Of a stretch of DNA of 64,000 nucleotides, positions 34,083 through 43,446 are shown one piece after another. Made by a program: the position numbers and the translations under genes. This DNA comes from Arthrobacter sp. C9C5. GTDB taxonomy: Bacteria > Actinomycetota > Actinomycetes > Actinomycetales > Micrococcaceae. Numbering within the stretch: position 1 is the first letter of the stretch; each line of letters begins with the position of its first letter. The DNA lies in the NCBI RefSeq assembly GCF_013359735.1, contig NZ_JABFMX010000009.1, positions 1-64,000 on the forward strand, read 5' to 3'. The notes below the pieces were generated by a model. That model saw only the letters and a program-made list of their open reading frames with translations, ran no database searches and was not told where the DNA came from.

Positions 34083-37000
34083 CTAGCCGGCGGTGATCAG
34101 GTGGGTGAAGTGGTCATACCGGAAGGTGACCGGGCCGCCGTCGTGCACCAGGCTGAGGTTGCCGCCGCCCGGGACTCCGCCTGCACCGTAGTTCTCGGCC
34201 CACGAACGGTTGAGGGCGGCCTTGAACGAGTAGGTGCCGGCTGGCAGGTCCGGGAACGTCAGCTTCCAGACGAGGTCCGCCGGATCCAGCGAGAGCTGGG
34301 CCTGCGGGCAGTCCGGCATCCAGTCGCCCGGGCAGCCCAGTTCCGAATCGAGGTCACCGGCAACCGCCACCGCGGCCGGCTGCTGCGAGGCGTAAACGGC
34401 GCTCATCACATGGGTGCTGTTGTCGTAACGGAAGGTCACGGCGCCGCCCGGGTGGTTCAGCACGATGTTGCTGCCGTTGGCCCCGCCCCCCGCGCCGTAG
34501 TTCTCGTCCCACGAGCCGTTGATGGCGGCCTTGAATTCGTAGCTGCCGGCGGGCAGCTCAGGAACGGTCAGGCGCCAGACCTTGTCCGCCGGATCGAGCT
34601 TCAGGAAGGCTGCCGGGCAGGCTGGCTGCCAGTCCCCGGGGCAGCCCACTTCCGAGTTGAGGCTGCCCGCAATGGTGACCGAATTGGGCTGGGGGAGGTC
34701 CCCCGCGACCACCGTGCGGACATCGCTGACCACCTCGCCGGCGCCCGGCACGGTCAGGAGCGCGCGATAACGCAGCTGGGTCCCGTCCGGCAGTGACAGC
34801 GCCGCCAGGTCATCCACCGCGGTGTAGGCGGGGGAGGAGCTGTCCTCGCCGAACTTCGTCCAGGCCCCGCCGCCGATGCTGCGTTCGAACCGGACCACGT
34901 AGTCGGCCTTTTCCGGACTGGCGACGGCGCTGACTTCGACCTTGCCGCGGACGCTGCTGCCTTCCTTGGGGTTCACGATGCTGAGCACCGGGGACGGGAC
35001 GGTGACGCTGCGGGGCTGGCTCACCGAGGTGTGCGCTCCGTTGTCCAGCACCACGGCGCGGTACTCCACGGCGGTGCCGGCTTTCAGGGCGGAAACGTCA
35101 TGGAAGACCTGGTACGGCGCCGTGTCGTCGGTACCGATCGAGGCCCATGCGCCGCCAGTCGTGCGGGCCTGGAAGGTGACCTCGTAGAAGGAGCTGCCGT
35201 CGACGTCGGCCGCCACGCGTACGCGGCTGTTGTCCGCGGCCGCGGCTGCCGGCGCCTGCAGGTTCACGGCCGGCGCCGCCTTCGAGTGCGGGATGCGGCC
35301 GGCGGACTCGTAGACGACGGCGGACAGCGGTGGAACCGTGACCGTCAGCTTCCCGTCCGCCGCGGTCTTGGCCTCGGCGCTTGCATCCCCGTAGATCCGG
35401 TTGAAGGTGCGCTTGCCCACGTAGGTGGGGACCGCTGCGGTCTGGGCCTGCTTGCTGTTGTTGATGGAGACCACGTACTCGCGCTGGTCCTTGGCATCGG
35501 TCCGGGAGAAGGCGTAGATGCCCGGCCCGTCGGAAGCGTAGCGGTTCTGGTGCGCGCCGTTGCGCAGCGCCGGGTGCTCGGTGGTCAGGGCCGCGAGTTC
35601 GCTGATGTCGCGGTACAGCGGGTGGGCGGTGTTGAAGTTGTCGCCCGCATGCGTGGCGTCGGTGCCCAGCAGGTCATCGTCGAGGTAGTCCGGAACCTTG
35701 CTGGCAAACATCGTCTGGCGGGCATCCTGGTCGCCGCCGGGGCCGGTGAAGCCCTGTTCGTCGCCGTAGTAGACCACCGGGTTGCCGCGGGAGAAGTACA
35801 TCAGCTCGTGGGCGAGCCGGTCCCGGGCGACGCGCTCGGCGTCGTCCGCGCCCGGGTTGTCCGCGGTGATGAAGCTGCCGATCCTGCCCATGTCGTGGTT
35901 GCCCAGGAAGGTGGGGAGCTCGTAGACGTTGGAGTCGGCGTCGGTGTACCAGTCATCACCGGCGAAGAAGGTCTCCAGCTCCTTGGCGCCCTGGCCGCGC
36001 GAGGCGAAGTTCCGGGCCGCCTCCTGGAACGGAAAGTCGAGCACGGCCTGCATCTTGTTACGGGTGGTGAACTGGGAGGTGAAGCTCTTGGAGGTGTCGA
36101 AGACCTCGCCGAACATGAAGAACTCGTCCTTGCCGTGCGCCTTGGCATAGGCGAGGACGCGGGGGCCGAACTGCTGCCAGAACTCGTCGTTGACATGCTT
36201 CATGGTGTCGATCCGGAAGCCGTCCACGCCGAAGTCGCCGATCCACTTCTCGTAGATGTCGACCATGCCGTTGACCACCTTGGGGTGCTCGGTGAACAGG
36301 TCATCGAGGCCGAAGAAGTCGCCGTAGGAGGAGTTTTCGCCCTCGAAGGTGGTGTCGCCGCGGTTGTGGTAGAGCGTGGTGTCGTTGAGCCAGGCCGGGA
36401 CCTTGAGGTTCTCCTCGCCGGGCGCGAGTTTCGGCGTGTACGGGAACGAGGTGGCCGCATCCAGCTTCGGGAAGGTGCCCGTGCCGGCGTAGTCACGGTC
36501 GTCGAACGGTTCGCCGGCGGCGGTCAGATAGGGGGCGGCGTCCTTGGACTTGTACGCCGTGCGGTCGCCCTGCTCGTAGCCGATCACGTCGGCGGTGTGG
36601 TTGGTGATGATGTCGAAGTAGACCTTCATGCCGCGGGCGTGTGCCTCGTCGATGAGCGTCTTCAGCTCGGCGTTGGTGCCCAGGTGCGGGTCGATCTGGG
36701 TGAAGTCGGTGACCCAGTAGCCGTGGTAGCCGGCCGACTGGTCCTCCGGCTGGACGGCCTTGTTCTTGAAGCTCGGAGTCAGCCAGATCGAGGTGGTGCC
36801 AAGGCCCTGGATGTAGTCGATCTTGTCCCGCAGGCCCTTGAGGTCGCCGCCGTTGTAGAAGCCCTTCTTCGTCGGGTCGAAGCCGGAGACCATCGGATCC
36901 GAACCCAGGCCGCCGTCGTCGTTGGCGGTGCTGCCGTTGTTGAAGCGGTCCGCCATCACAAAGTAGAACCGCTCGTCGGTGACCGGCCCGCGCAGCGAAT

Positions 37001-37178
37001 GCGCAGCCGACGGGGCGCCCGGGCCCCGGGGGTCGGGGGCGGCCTGTGCGGGGACGACGGCGACGGCGGCGGCGGCCAGCGCCGCCACGAGGGCGACGGC
37101 GGCGCGAGCGGTGTGGGGACGCCCTGCGCCGCGCCTCAAACGGGGCGGCCTGGGCAGGCTGGAGCTGCGGGTGAACAC
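34083..37178 (-). CDS. Secreted alpha-amylase (GH13) with two C-terminal X25-type modules
   Basis: A 1031-residue exported amylase. Signal peptide to about residue 47, ending AQA-AP. The GH13 barrel carries Asp324 (DGFRIDTMKHV), Glu358 (FMFGEVFD) and Asp429 (GNHDMGR), the catalytic triad. Two immunoglobulin-like starch-associated segments follow (about residues 640-815). The end is a tandem pair of about 95-residue modules, each with GCPGDWxPxCPxAxLxLDPAD and SWxENYGAGG, like the X25 modules of pullulanases and amylases. The GTG start has GGAAGG 8 bases upstream. A LacI-type operator lies 83 bases before it. Confidence 0.93.
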   Translation of the reverse strand: MFTRSSSLPRPPRLRRGAGRPHTARAAVALVAALAAAAVAVVPAQAAPDPRGPGAPSAAHSLRGPVTDERFYFVMADRFNNGSTANDDGGLGSDPMVSGFDPTKKGFYNGGDLKGLRDKIDYIQGLGTTSIWLTPSFKNKAVQPEDQSAGYHGYWVTDFTQIDPHLGTNAELKTLIDEAHARGMKVYFDIITNHTADVIGYEQGDRTAYKSKDAAPYLTAAGEPFDDRDYAGTGTFPKLDAATSFPYTPKLAPGEENLKVPAWLNDTTLYHNRGDTTFEGENSSYGDFFGLDDLFTEHPKVVNGMVDIYEKWIGDFGVDGFRIDTMKHVNDEFWQQFGPRVLAYAKAHGKDEFFMFGEVFDTSKSFTSQFTTRNKMQAVLDFPFQEAARNFASRGQGAKELETFFAGDDWYTDADSNVYELPTFLGNHDMGRIGSFITADNPGADDAERVARDRLAHELMYFSRGNPVVYYGDEQGFTGPGGDQDARQTMFASKVPDYLDDDLLGTDATHAGDNFNTAHPLYRDISELAALTTEHPALRNGAHQNRYASDGPGIYAFSRTDAKDQREYVVSINNSKQAQTAAVPTYVGKRTFNRIYGDASAEAKTAADGKLTVTVPPLSAVVYESAGRIPHSKAAPAVNLQAPAAAAADNSRVRVAADVDGSSFYEVTFQARTTGGAWASIGTDDTAPYQVFHDVSALKAGTAVEYRAVVLDNGAHTSVSQPRSVTVPSPVLSIVNPKEGSSVRGKVEVSAVASPEKADYVVRFERSIGGGAWTKFGEDSSSPAYTAVDDLAALSLPDGTQLRYRALLTVPGAGEVVSDVRTVVAGDLPQPNSVTIAGSLNSEVGCPGDWQPACPAAFLKLDPADKVWRLTVPELPAGSYEFKAAINGSWDENYGAGGGANGSNIVLNHPGGAVTFRYDNSTHVMSAVYASQQPAAVAVAGDLDSELGCPGDWMPDCPQAQLSLDPADLVWKLTFPDLPAGTYSFKAALNRSWAENYGAGGVPGGGNLSLVHDGGPVTFRYDHFTHLITAG

Positions 37179-37260
37179 GATGGAGACCTTCCGGGTGAGC
37201 GACGTTGCCTCGACGAAGGGACGGATGCGGGAGACCGGCTACTGAGAGCCAAGTCACAAC

Positions 37261-37274
37261 TGTAAGCGCTTGCA
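37261..37274. promoter_or_regulatory. LacI-type operator upstream of amylase
   Basis: TGTAAGCGCTTGCA is palindromic except for one pair and contains the AAGCGCTT core of LacI-family maltose/glucan operators. It lies 83 bases before the amylase GTG. TAAGCGTTTACA at 60699-60710, before the lacI-pgmB-GH65 genes, shares 10 of 12 bases. Confidence 0.7.
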
Positions 37275-37448
37275 TATGGATTTTCCAGCAAATCTTCAGG
37301 CTGTGGGTCTCCGGGCCGGTGCCATGTCGGTTCGCAGGATGTTCCGGGACTAGGCGTAGGGCGTGCGGTGCCGCTTTGGATAGCATGGGCCTTCCAAGGC
37401 GGCTGCCGGCACGGCTGCCAGAACGTGCGGCGGAAAGGGCGTGATGCC

Positions 37449-38294
37449 ATGCGGACCCTGCCCCCGCTGCCGGCGGATGTGATCAGCCGGCTCCGTAGCG
37501 CCGGCTGCGTCTTCGCCGAAGAAGAGGCCGCCCTGCTGGTGGCCGCGGCGGCCACTGCCGGCGAGCTCGATGCGCTTGTTAGGCAGCGGGTCGCGGGGGT
37601 GCCGCTGGAGCAAGTGCTGGGCTGGGCGGAGTTTTGCGGCCTCCGCATCGCACTGGACCCTCAAGTCTTTGTGCCCCGCCGCCGCACCGAGTATCTCGTC
37701 CGGCGGGGAGCAAAAGTCCTGAACGCGCGCCGGGCGGCCGGGGCAGTGCGGATTCCGGTCGTCGTCGACCTCTGTTGCGGCTCCGGTGCCGTAGGGGCCG
37801 CGCTGGCGGCTGCGGCGGGGCCGCTGGAGCTGCATGCTGCCGACATCGACCCTGTGGCGGCGGCCTGCGCGCGGCGTAACGTGCTCCCGCTGGGCGGAGA
37901 GGTCCACGAGGGCGATCTGTACGGGGCGTTGCCGGACCGGCTCCGCGGCCGGGTGGATCTTCTGGCGGTGAACGCGCCCTACGTTCCCTCCGGGATGATC
38001 GGGACCATGCCGCCGGAAGCGCGCCTGCACGAGCCGCGGACTTCCCTCGACGGAGGCCCGGACGGACTGGAGCTGCAACGGCGCGTGGCCGCCGCGGCGC
38101 CGCAGTGGCTGGCGCCGGGCGGCCACCTACTGATTGAGACGAGCCGGCAGCAGGCGCCTCAGACGGTCCAAATCTTCGCCGGGAGCAGGCTCTCCGGCCG
38201 GGTCTTCAGCTCCCGGAAGCGGGACGCCACCGTCGTGCTGGGCGCCGTTGCTGCCGGGGCCGGAGTTGGTCCCGCGGCCGGGACTGCGGGCTGA
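37449..38294 (+). CDS. HemK-like protein N5-glutamine methyltransferase
   Basis: A 281-residue SAM-dependent methyltransferase. Motif I is VVDLCCGSGAVGAAL, and the catalytic NPPY motif of PrmC/HemK enzymes reads NAPY (VDLLAVNAPYVPSG). The N-terminal helical substrate-binding part is present. The NPPY-to-NAPY change and the 'DLCCGSG' motif are found in a group of PrmC paralogues whose substrate is less certain than release factors. The ATG at 37449 has AAAGGG 8-11 bases upstream. It is divergent from the amylase gene. Confidence 0.85.
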   Translation: MRTLPPLPADVISRLRSAGCVFAEEEAALLVAAAATAGELDALVRQRVAGVPLEQVLGWAEFCGLRIALDPQVFVPRRRTEYLVRRGAKVLNARRAAGAVRIPVVVDLCCGSGAVGAALAAAAGPLELHAADIDPVAAACARRNVLPLGGEVHEGDLYGALPDRLRGRVDLLAVNAPYVPSGMIGTMPPEARLHEPRTSLDGGPDGLELQRRVAAAAPQWLAPGGHLLIETSRQQAPQTVQIFAGSRLSGRVFSSRKRDATVVLGAVAAGAGVGPAAGTAG

Positions 38295-38315
38295 GGTGCG
38301 CCCGTGCCCGACCTG

Positions 38316-38834
38316 TTAGTGCTTGTCCGGGTCGACGTTGGTTGCCGGTCCGGCTGGCGTAGCGCCGCCTTCATCCGACCAGTCCTGCCCGGTCTCATCG
38401 TTCAGGGCCGGATCCGAAGCGACGTCGGAGGCCGTCTCGGCGGCGTGGGCGTCGCGGGAGGTCCCCAGGTTGGCCGTGCCGGGGTGGGTGCTGTGCGCGG
38501 GGATCGCGCTGCCGGCCTGCGTGCCCGCTGTGGCCGGGGCCTCCGCGGACGGCGTCTCCGAGGGAGCGGGGCTCCCGGCGGGGGTCTCGTCCCGTTGAAC
38601 GGCGGAACTGATGACCGTGCCCGCGCGGCGGGCGGCCTCGGTGAGCTGGCTGGAAACCTCGGGGGCCTTTTCCTTGACCGCTTCCGTCGCGGCCGCCACC
38701 TTGTCCTGGACCGGCTTGCTTTGCCAAAGGTCCGCTGCCCGCGCCTTCAGTTTTTCGTAGGCTGCCCGCCCGGAACGGGATCCAAGGACGTAACCTGCCG
38801 CGAGGCCGGTGCCGAAAAGAAGTTTGGCTTTCAT
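38316..38834 (-). CDS. YtxH-like envelope protein, hypothetical
   Basis: A 172-residue protein: a short N-terminal hydrophobic anchor (LLFGTGLAAGYVLGSRSG), then a long amphipathic helix (YEKLKARAADLWQSKPVQDKV) and an Ala/Thr/Pro/acidic disordered tail. This layout is seen in YtxH-like general-stress proteins. ATG with AGGAG upstream. Converges with the methyltransferase. Confidence 0.72.
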   Translation of the reverse strand: MKAKLLFGTGLAAGYVLGSRSGRAAYEKLKARAADLWQSKPVQDKVAAATEAVKEKAPEVSSQLTEAARRAGTVISSAVQRDETPAGSPAPSETPSAEAPATAGTQAGSAIPAHSTHPGTANLGTSRDAHAAETASDVASDPALNDETGQDWSDEGGATPAGPATNVDPDKH

Positions 38835-38902
38835 GCTGTACTCCTGCTCTGTGTTCTCTGGAAGGGTGCCCTTGAAGTCGTGTTGAAACGTCGACGGGTA
38901 CC

Positions 38903-38942
38903 AAAAAACCGGCCCCAGGACATAATCCCGGGACCGGTTTTC
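38903..38942 (-). terminator. Intrinsic terminator after the GlsB-type gene
   Basis: Reading the minus strand, AAACCGGTCCCGG (left arm) pairs with CCTGGGGCCGGTTT around an 8-base loop, followed by TTTT and TTGG. It ends the 38956-39219 message, 13 bases after its stop. Confidence 0.8.
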
Positions 38943-38955
38943 CGGTCACACCGTT

Positions 38956-39219
38956 TTAGCGGTGCGAGCGCTTGGTGATCATGCCGTAGACCAGCAGTAC
39001 GATGATCGCACCGCCGATCGCCAGCAGCCACGTGGTCAGCGAGAAGAATTCCTGCAGCCCCGTGCCGAAGATTGCGCTACCGATGAGGCCGCCCAGGAGG
39101 GCGCCCACAACACCGAGGATCAGCGTGATGACCCAGCCACCGCCCTGACGTCCCGGCAGGATAGCCTTAGCAATTGCTCCGGCAATAAGACCCAGAATAA
39201 GAAATGCGAAAAAACCCAT
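38956..39219 (-). CDS. GlsB/YeaQ/YmgE family stress membrane protein
   Basis: An 87-residue protein with three membrane segments: FFAFLILGLIAGAIAKAI, GGWVITLILGVVGALLGGLIG and LTTWLLAIGGAIIVLLVYG, and a basic end (TKRSHR). Gly-rich GAIAK and GALLGG motifs define the family, induced by stress and associated with transglycosylase-associated proteins. ATG with AAAGGG upstream. It is monocistronic, with a terminator behind it. Confidence 0.9.
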   Translation of the reverse strand: MGFFAFLILGLIAGAIAKAILPGRQGGGWVITLILGVVGALLGGLIGSAIFGTGLQEFFSLTTWLLAIGGAIIVLLVYGMITKRSHR

Positions 39220-39424
39220 TTTATCGGCCCTTCTCTTTCATTGAGGAGACACCCGGGTTGCCGGGTGCGCTTCATCCTTCTGCCTAAATACTAATCATGC
39301 TTACTATCAAAACGCCACTCGACGCCCTAAGAAGTTTGGAAAACCCTTGTATTCACAGGGAATTTCGGTACTGTCGGGCGGTCAAAAATGTCCGTCGCAA
39401 GCGGATCACAGGCCGCCGTAGTCC

Positions 39425-40396
39425 TCACCACGCGTAGTCTTCCGGGGCGGTCCGGTGGCCGGGGAAGATCGCGTCGAGGCGCCCCAAGGCCTCGGCGTCG
39501 AGCTGCACCGGAAGTGAGCGCAGGGCGGCGTCGAGCTGCTCGCGGGTGCGCGGGCCGACGACGGGCGCCGTGACAGCCGGCTGGTGCAGCAGCCACGCCA
39601 GCGCCAGTTCCCCCGGCCCGTGCCCGAGTTCGTCCGCGAGATCCTCGTACCGGCGGATCTGGTTCCGGTGCTTCTTTAGGGCCTCAAGCGAGCGTCCTTC
39701 ACTCCGGCGGACGCCCTCGTGCTCCTTCTTGAGAACGCCGCCGAGCAGGCCCCCATGCAGCGGAGACCACGGCAGGATCCCGAGGCCATAGTGCTGGGCG
39801 GCCGGAATCACCTCGAGTTCGGCGTTGCGGGTCAGCAGGTTGTAGATGGACTGCTCGCTGACCAGGCCGTTCGAATGCCGCCGGGCGGCGGCTTCTTGCG
39901 CCCGGGCCAAGTGCCAGCCCGCGAAGTTGCTGCTGCCCGAGTACAGGATCTTTCCCTGCTGCACGGCGACGTCAACTGCTTGCCAGATTTCCTCCCACGG
40001 CGTGTTCCGGTCCACGTGGTGAAACTGGTACAGGTCGATGTAATCTGTCCGCAGGCGCCGGAGGCTTGCGTCGAGGGCTTGGCGGATATGCAGCGCGGAG
40101 AGCCGGGACTCGTTGGGCCGGTCAGCCATTGTGCCGTAGACCTTGGTGGCGAGCACCGTCCGTTCCCGGCGCTCGCCGCCTTTGGCGAACCAGCGGCCCA
40201 AAATCTCCTCGGTCCAGCCACGGTGCTTGGAGCCGCCGTAGACGTTGGCCGTGTCAAAGAAATTGATCCCGGCGTCCAGTGCGGAATCCATGATCGCGTG
40301 GGCGTCCGATTCCTCGGTCTGCGGCCCGAAGTTCATGGTGCCCAGGCAGAGGCGGGAGACTTTCAGGCCGGAACGGCCCAGCTGGGTGTACTCCAT
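39425..40396 (-). CDS. Aldo/keto reductase
   Basis: A 323-residue NADPH-dependent oxidoreductase of the AKR fold. The catalytic tetrad residues are seen in NFFDTANVYGG (Asp, Tyr), VLATKVYG (Lys) and YQFHHVDR (His). The C-terminal cofactor part has VVGPRTREQLDAAL. Best overall match is the YghZ/Tas-like group, which reduces methylglyoxal and other carbonyls. ATG with GGGAGG upstream. It follows dodecin by 18 bases, suggesting one transcript. Confidence 0.92.
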   Translation of the reverse strand: MEYTQLGRSGLKVSRLCLGTMNFGPQTEESDAHAIMDSALDAGINFFDTANVYGGSKHRGWTEEILGRWFAKGGERRERTVLATKVYGTMADRPNESRLSALHIRQALDASLRRLRTDYIDLYQFHHVDRNTPWEEIWQAVDVAVQQGKILYSGSSNFAGWHLARAQEAAARRHSNGLVSEQSIYNLLTRNAELEVIPAAQHYGLGILPWSPLHGGLLGGVLKKEHEGVRRSEGRSLEALKKHRNQIRRYEDLADELGHGPGELALAWLLHQPAVTAPVVGPRTREQLDAALRSLPVQLDAEALGRLDAIFPGHRTAPEDYAW

Positions 40397-40414
40397 GCAC
40401 CGTCCTCCCGGACG

Positions 40415-40624
40415 TCAGCGCTCCAGCCGGAACCCGAGCTTGATGGTCACCTGCCAGTCGGCAACCTGGCCATTCTCGAGGTGTCCGCGGATCTCCTTGA
40501 CCTCGAACCAGTCCAGATTCCGCAGGGTCTTTGCAGCCTCGGAGATGCCGTTGCGCACGGCGGCGTCCACGCCTTCATTCGAGGTCCCGACAATTTCAGA
40601 AATGCTGTAGGTGTGATTAGACAA
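40415..40624 (-). CDS. Dodecin, flavin-binding protein
   Basis: A 69-residue dodecin (SISEIVGTSNEGVDAAVRNGISEAAKTLRNLDWFEVKEIRGHLE...). Trp39 in LDWFEV and the Gln in DWQVTIKLGFRL match the residues that stack and bind riboflavin or FMN in the dodecameric shell. It stores or quenches free flavin. The TTG start was chosen because GAGGAG precedes it by 4-5 bases. It probably heads the dodecin-AKR transcript. Confidence 0.9.
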   Translation of the reverse strand: MSNHTYSISEIVGTSNEGVDAAVRNGISEAAKTLRNLDWFEVKEIRGHLENGQVADWQVTIKLGFRLER

Positions 40625-40713
40625 CTTCGCTCCTCGGGATCGTCATCGGTCTGCTGTCTCCGGCCGGTGGCCGGGGGCCGTCCCTGCAGACTAGCCGACA
40701 GAGCCCGGCCGGA

Positions 40714-41565
40714 CTAGGGGTGCGCCGCGTTGGTCGGCGCGCCGAAGACCGGGCCGGGTTCGGGCCGCTTGGGGGCGGGAGGGGCGCCGCCGTCGCGCGG
40801 CCGGACGCGCCGCATCATCCAAGGCAGCAGGTAGTGCGTGGCCCAGGCCAGGTCGCCGGCCCGGGTCTCCCGCCAGTTGCCGGCCGGCAGCGGCTTGGGT
40901 TGCAGCGGCTGCAGGCTGTGCGGAACCTGCAGGGTGTCCAGCACCATGCCGGCGATCGTGTGGTGTCCGAGCGGGGAAAAATGCAGGCGGTCCGGATCCC
41001 ACATCCGGGGGTCGCTCAATTGCCGCAAGGTCCACAAGTCCGCGATGACGCCGTGATGGCGGGCGGCGATGGTCCGGATGTTCTCGTTGAAGACGGCCAC
41101 CTTGCCGCGGATGTGGCCGAAGACCGGGGTATCGCCCCAGTCCGGCCCGGTGAAGAGCACGACGGTTGCCCCCGCCGCGGAGAGCGCCGCGACCGCTGCA
41201 TCGAGGCTTACCGCGAGCCGGTCGGGATCGCGCCGATGGAAGACCAGGTCATTGCCACCCGCGGACAGCGTGACGAGGTCCGGTTTCAGGGCTATCGCAG
41301 GGCCGAGCTGCTGGTCCACGATCTGCTGCAGCACAAGGCCGCTGACGGCCAGGTTGGCGTAGGAAAAATCCCCGCGTGCGGCACTGAATTCCTCGGCGAT
41401 CCGGTCCGCCCACCCCCTCATTCCGCCGGGGCTGAGGGGCTCGGGATCGCCCAGGCCGGCAGTGAACGAATCTCCCAGGGCGACGTAGCGGTTCCAGGGG
41501 CCCGGACCGGCGCCGGTGGCGCCTTTGCGGGCCATCACCGGATCACCGAAGCTGGCCGCGTTCAC
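40714..41565 (-). CDS. SGNH/GDSL hydrolase
   Basis: A 283-residue lipase/esterase fold. Block I YVALGDSFTAG (catalytic Ser), block II Gly in ANLAVSGL, block III GGNDLVF (Asn) and block V DRLHFSPLGHH (Asp-x-x-His) are all present. No signal peptide is evident, so it may be cytosolic. The GTG at 41565 and the ATG at 41535 are both possible starts; neither has a well-spaced Shine-Dalgarno. Substrate unknown (acyl or acetyl esters). The hairpins at 41583-41626 lie just upstream. Confidence 0.88.
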   Translation of the reverse strand: MNAASFGDPVMARKGATGAGPGPWNRYVALGDSFTAGLGDPEPLSPGGMRGWADRIAEEFSAARGDFSYANLAVSGLVLQQIVDQQLGPAIALKPDLVTLSAGGNDLVFHRRDPDRLAVSLDAAVAALSAAGATVVLFTGPDWGDTPVFGHIRGKVAVFNENIRTIAARHHGVIADLWTLRQLSDPRMWDPDRLHFSPLGHHTIAGMVLDTLQVPHSLQPLQPKPLPAGNWRETRAGDLAWATHYLLPWMMRRVRPRDGGAPPAPKRPEPGPVFGAPTNAAHP

Positions 41566-41582
41566 ACTCCCAGAAATACGCC

Positions 41583-41626
41583 CGTAAGCCCCTGTCCGGT
41601 AGGTACTTACGTCCCTACCGGACAGG
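41583..41626. promoter_or_regulatory. Two overlapping, mutually exclusive hairpins
   Basis: CCTGTCCGGTAGG (41591-41603) pairs perfectly with CCTACCGGACAGG (41614-41626). CGTAAG (41583-41588) can instead pair with CTTACG (41606-41611) across the first left arm. The structures exclude each other, as in attenuators or dual operators. It lies between the divergent SGNH and csoR-type genes, close to the SGNH start. Confidence 0.6.
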
Positions 41627-41662
41627 ACTTCGCCGCGGTTTACGCGCGGCCAGGGGGCGCTT

Positions 41663-41994
<332 letters not shown>

Positions 41995-42010
41995 GTGCAT
42001 CCCGTCACCG

Positions 42011-42041
42011 GAGGCCAGGACCATCTGATGGTCCTGGCCTC
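42011..42041 (+). terminator. Hairpin terminator after the CsoR-family gene
   Basis: GAGGCCAGGACCAT (42011-42024) pairs perfectly with ATGGTCCTGGCCTC (42028-42041), a 14-bp stem with a 3-base loop and a weak TTG tail, 16 bases after the stop. Confidence 0.8.
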
Positions 42042-42114
42042 TTGCGTTCCCTCCGGCAGGGCCGACAATGGAGGAAAAGCGGCCGGTTGCCCTGCCGCAA
42101 CAGTAAGGAGCGCC

Positions 42115-43446
42115 ATGCAGGAGCCCGCAGGCGGCGCGGCACCAGCTGTGCCGGAGCGAGACCTGGTCATCGACCTGGCCCGGTTCTTCTGCCTCGCGCT
42201 GGTGGTCATCGGCCACACGATGATGGTCAGCCCGGTCCTGCATCCGGACGGCACCGTGAGCTCCGACAACACCCTGGGGAACCAGCACTGGTTTGAACCC
42301 GTGGTCTGGGTGCTCCAGGTGATGCCCTTGTTCTTCGTCGCCGGCGGCGTCACCGGCCTGTATTCCTGGCGTCGCCTGCGGTCCCAGGGCGGCAGCGCCT
42401 TCGAATTCGTCCAGGGCAGGCTGCTGCGGCTGATCCGCCCGGCCGCCGTGCTGCTGGCAGTAATGTTCACGGGCCTGTGGGCCGCACGGCTCAGCGGCGT
42501 GGACCCGCAGGTGATCCAACTGCTGGCCGCCGGCGCGGGCATGCCGCTGTGGTTCCTGGCCGCCTACCTCGCGGCGCAGCTGAACCTGCCCTGGCTGGCC
42601 GCACTCCATGCCCGAGCGCCCCGGCTGACCCTGGCCGCCCTCCTCTGCCTGGTGGTGGCCGTGGACTGCCTCCGCGGCGCGTTGCCCCAACTGGCCTACG
42701 CCAACATGGTCTTCCTCTGGTGCGCTGTGCAGCAGCTTGGCTTCATCGTGGCCGACGGGAAACTGCAGGGCCTGACCCCCTCGGGGCTGCTCGGCGTCGT
42801 GGCGGCGAGCAACCTGATGCTCGGCGTCCTGGTGGTGCTCCGGCTGTACTCCGGGAACATGCTGGTCAACCTCAACCCGCCCAACCTGACGCTGTTCCTG
42901 CTTGCCGTCTCCCAGGCCGCCGGGCTGCAGCTTGTCCGGCCGCTCCTCGCCCGGCTGGCTGCCCTCGGGCCGGTCCGCGGGGTCGTGGCCCGGGTGGGGC
43001 GGCGTTCCATGACCGTCTACCTGTGGCACCTGCCGCTACTGGCAGCGATGTCCGGTCTGTTGCTGCTCACCGATCTTCCGCAGCCGACCGGGGGGACCGC
43101 AGCGTGGTGGTGGACCCGGCCGCTGGTGCTGTTGGGCGTCGTCGCTCTGCTGCTGCCCGTGCTGGCGCTGTTTGGGCGGCTGGAGGAGCGGCCGACGTCG
43201 CCGGGCCGCTCCCGCACGCGGCCTGCGGCTGCCGTGGTGACGGCCGCCGTCGTCGTCTTCATCCCGGTGGCCGACGCGGCACTGAACGGGCTCACGATAG
43301 GGCTGCTCGGCGGCGGTGCGGCCTGCTTCGCGCTCGCCGTGCTGCTGCTGGGCCGGGTTCCGTCCCGTGACGCCGAAGCCGGCGCTTCCGGTGGATCCGG
43401 ACTGCCATTGCCACACCCGCCATTACGTGCCAATCTCGAACCATGA
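42115..43446 (+). CDS. Acyltransferase 3 family membrane protein
   Basis: A 443-residue protein with about ten membrane segments. The N terminus RDLVIDLARFFCLALVVIGHTMM carries the conserved Arg and His of the family (usual RxxxxR-H motif), and GRRSMTVYLWHLPLL the C-terminal YLxH signature. It should add O-acyl groups to sugars or lipids of the envelope. A perfect AAGGAG lies 5 bases before ATG 42115. Its stop overlaps the next gene's start (ATGA). Confidence 0.88.
   Translation: MQEPAGGAAPAVPERDLVIDLARFFCLALVVIGHTMMVSPVLHPDGTVSSDNTLGNQHWFEPVVWVLQVMPLFFVAGGVTGLYSWRRLRSQGGSAFEFVQGRLLRLIRPAAVLLAVMFTGLWAARLSGVDPQVIQLLAAGAGMPLWFLAAYLAAQLNLPWLAALHARAPRLTLAALLCLVVAVDCLRGALPQLAYANMVFLWCAVQQLGFIVADGKLQGLTPSGLLGVVAASNLMLGVLVVLRLYSGNMLVNLNPPNLTLFLLAVSQAAGLQLVRPLLARLAALGPVRGVVARVGRRSMTVYLWHLPLLAAMSGLLLLTDLPQPTGGTAAWWWTRPLVLLGVVALLLPVLALFGRLEERPTSPGRSRTRPAAAVVTAAVVVFIPVADAALNGLTIGLLGGGAACFALAVLLLGRVPSRDAEAGASGGSGLPLPHPPLRANLEP

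Noticed and set aside
35031..37265. A 744-codon open frame antisense to the amylase
   Set aside because: No family resemblance, no ribosome site; mirrors the codon bias of the real GH13 gene.
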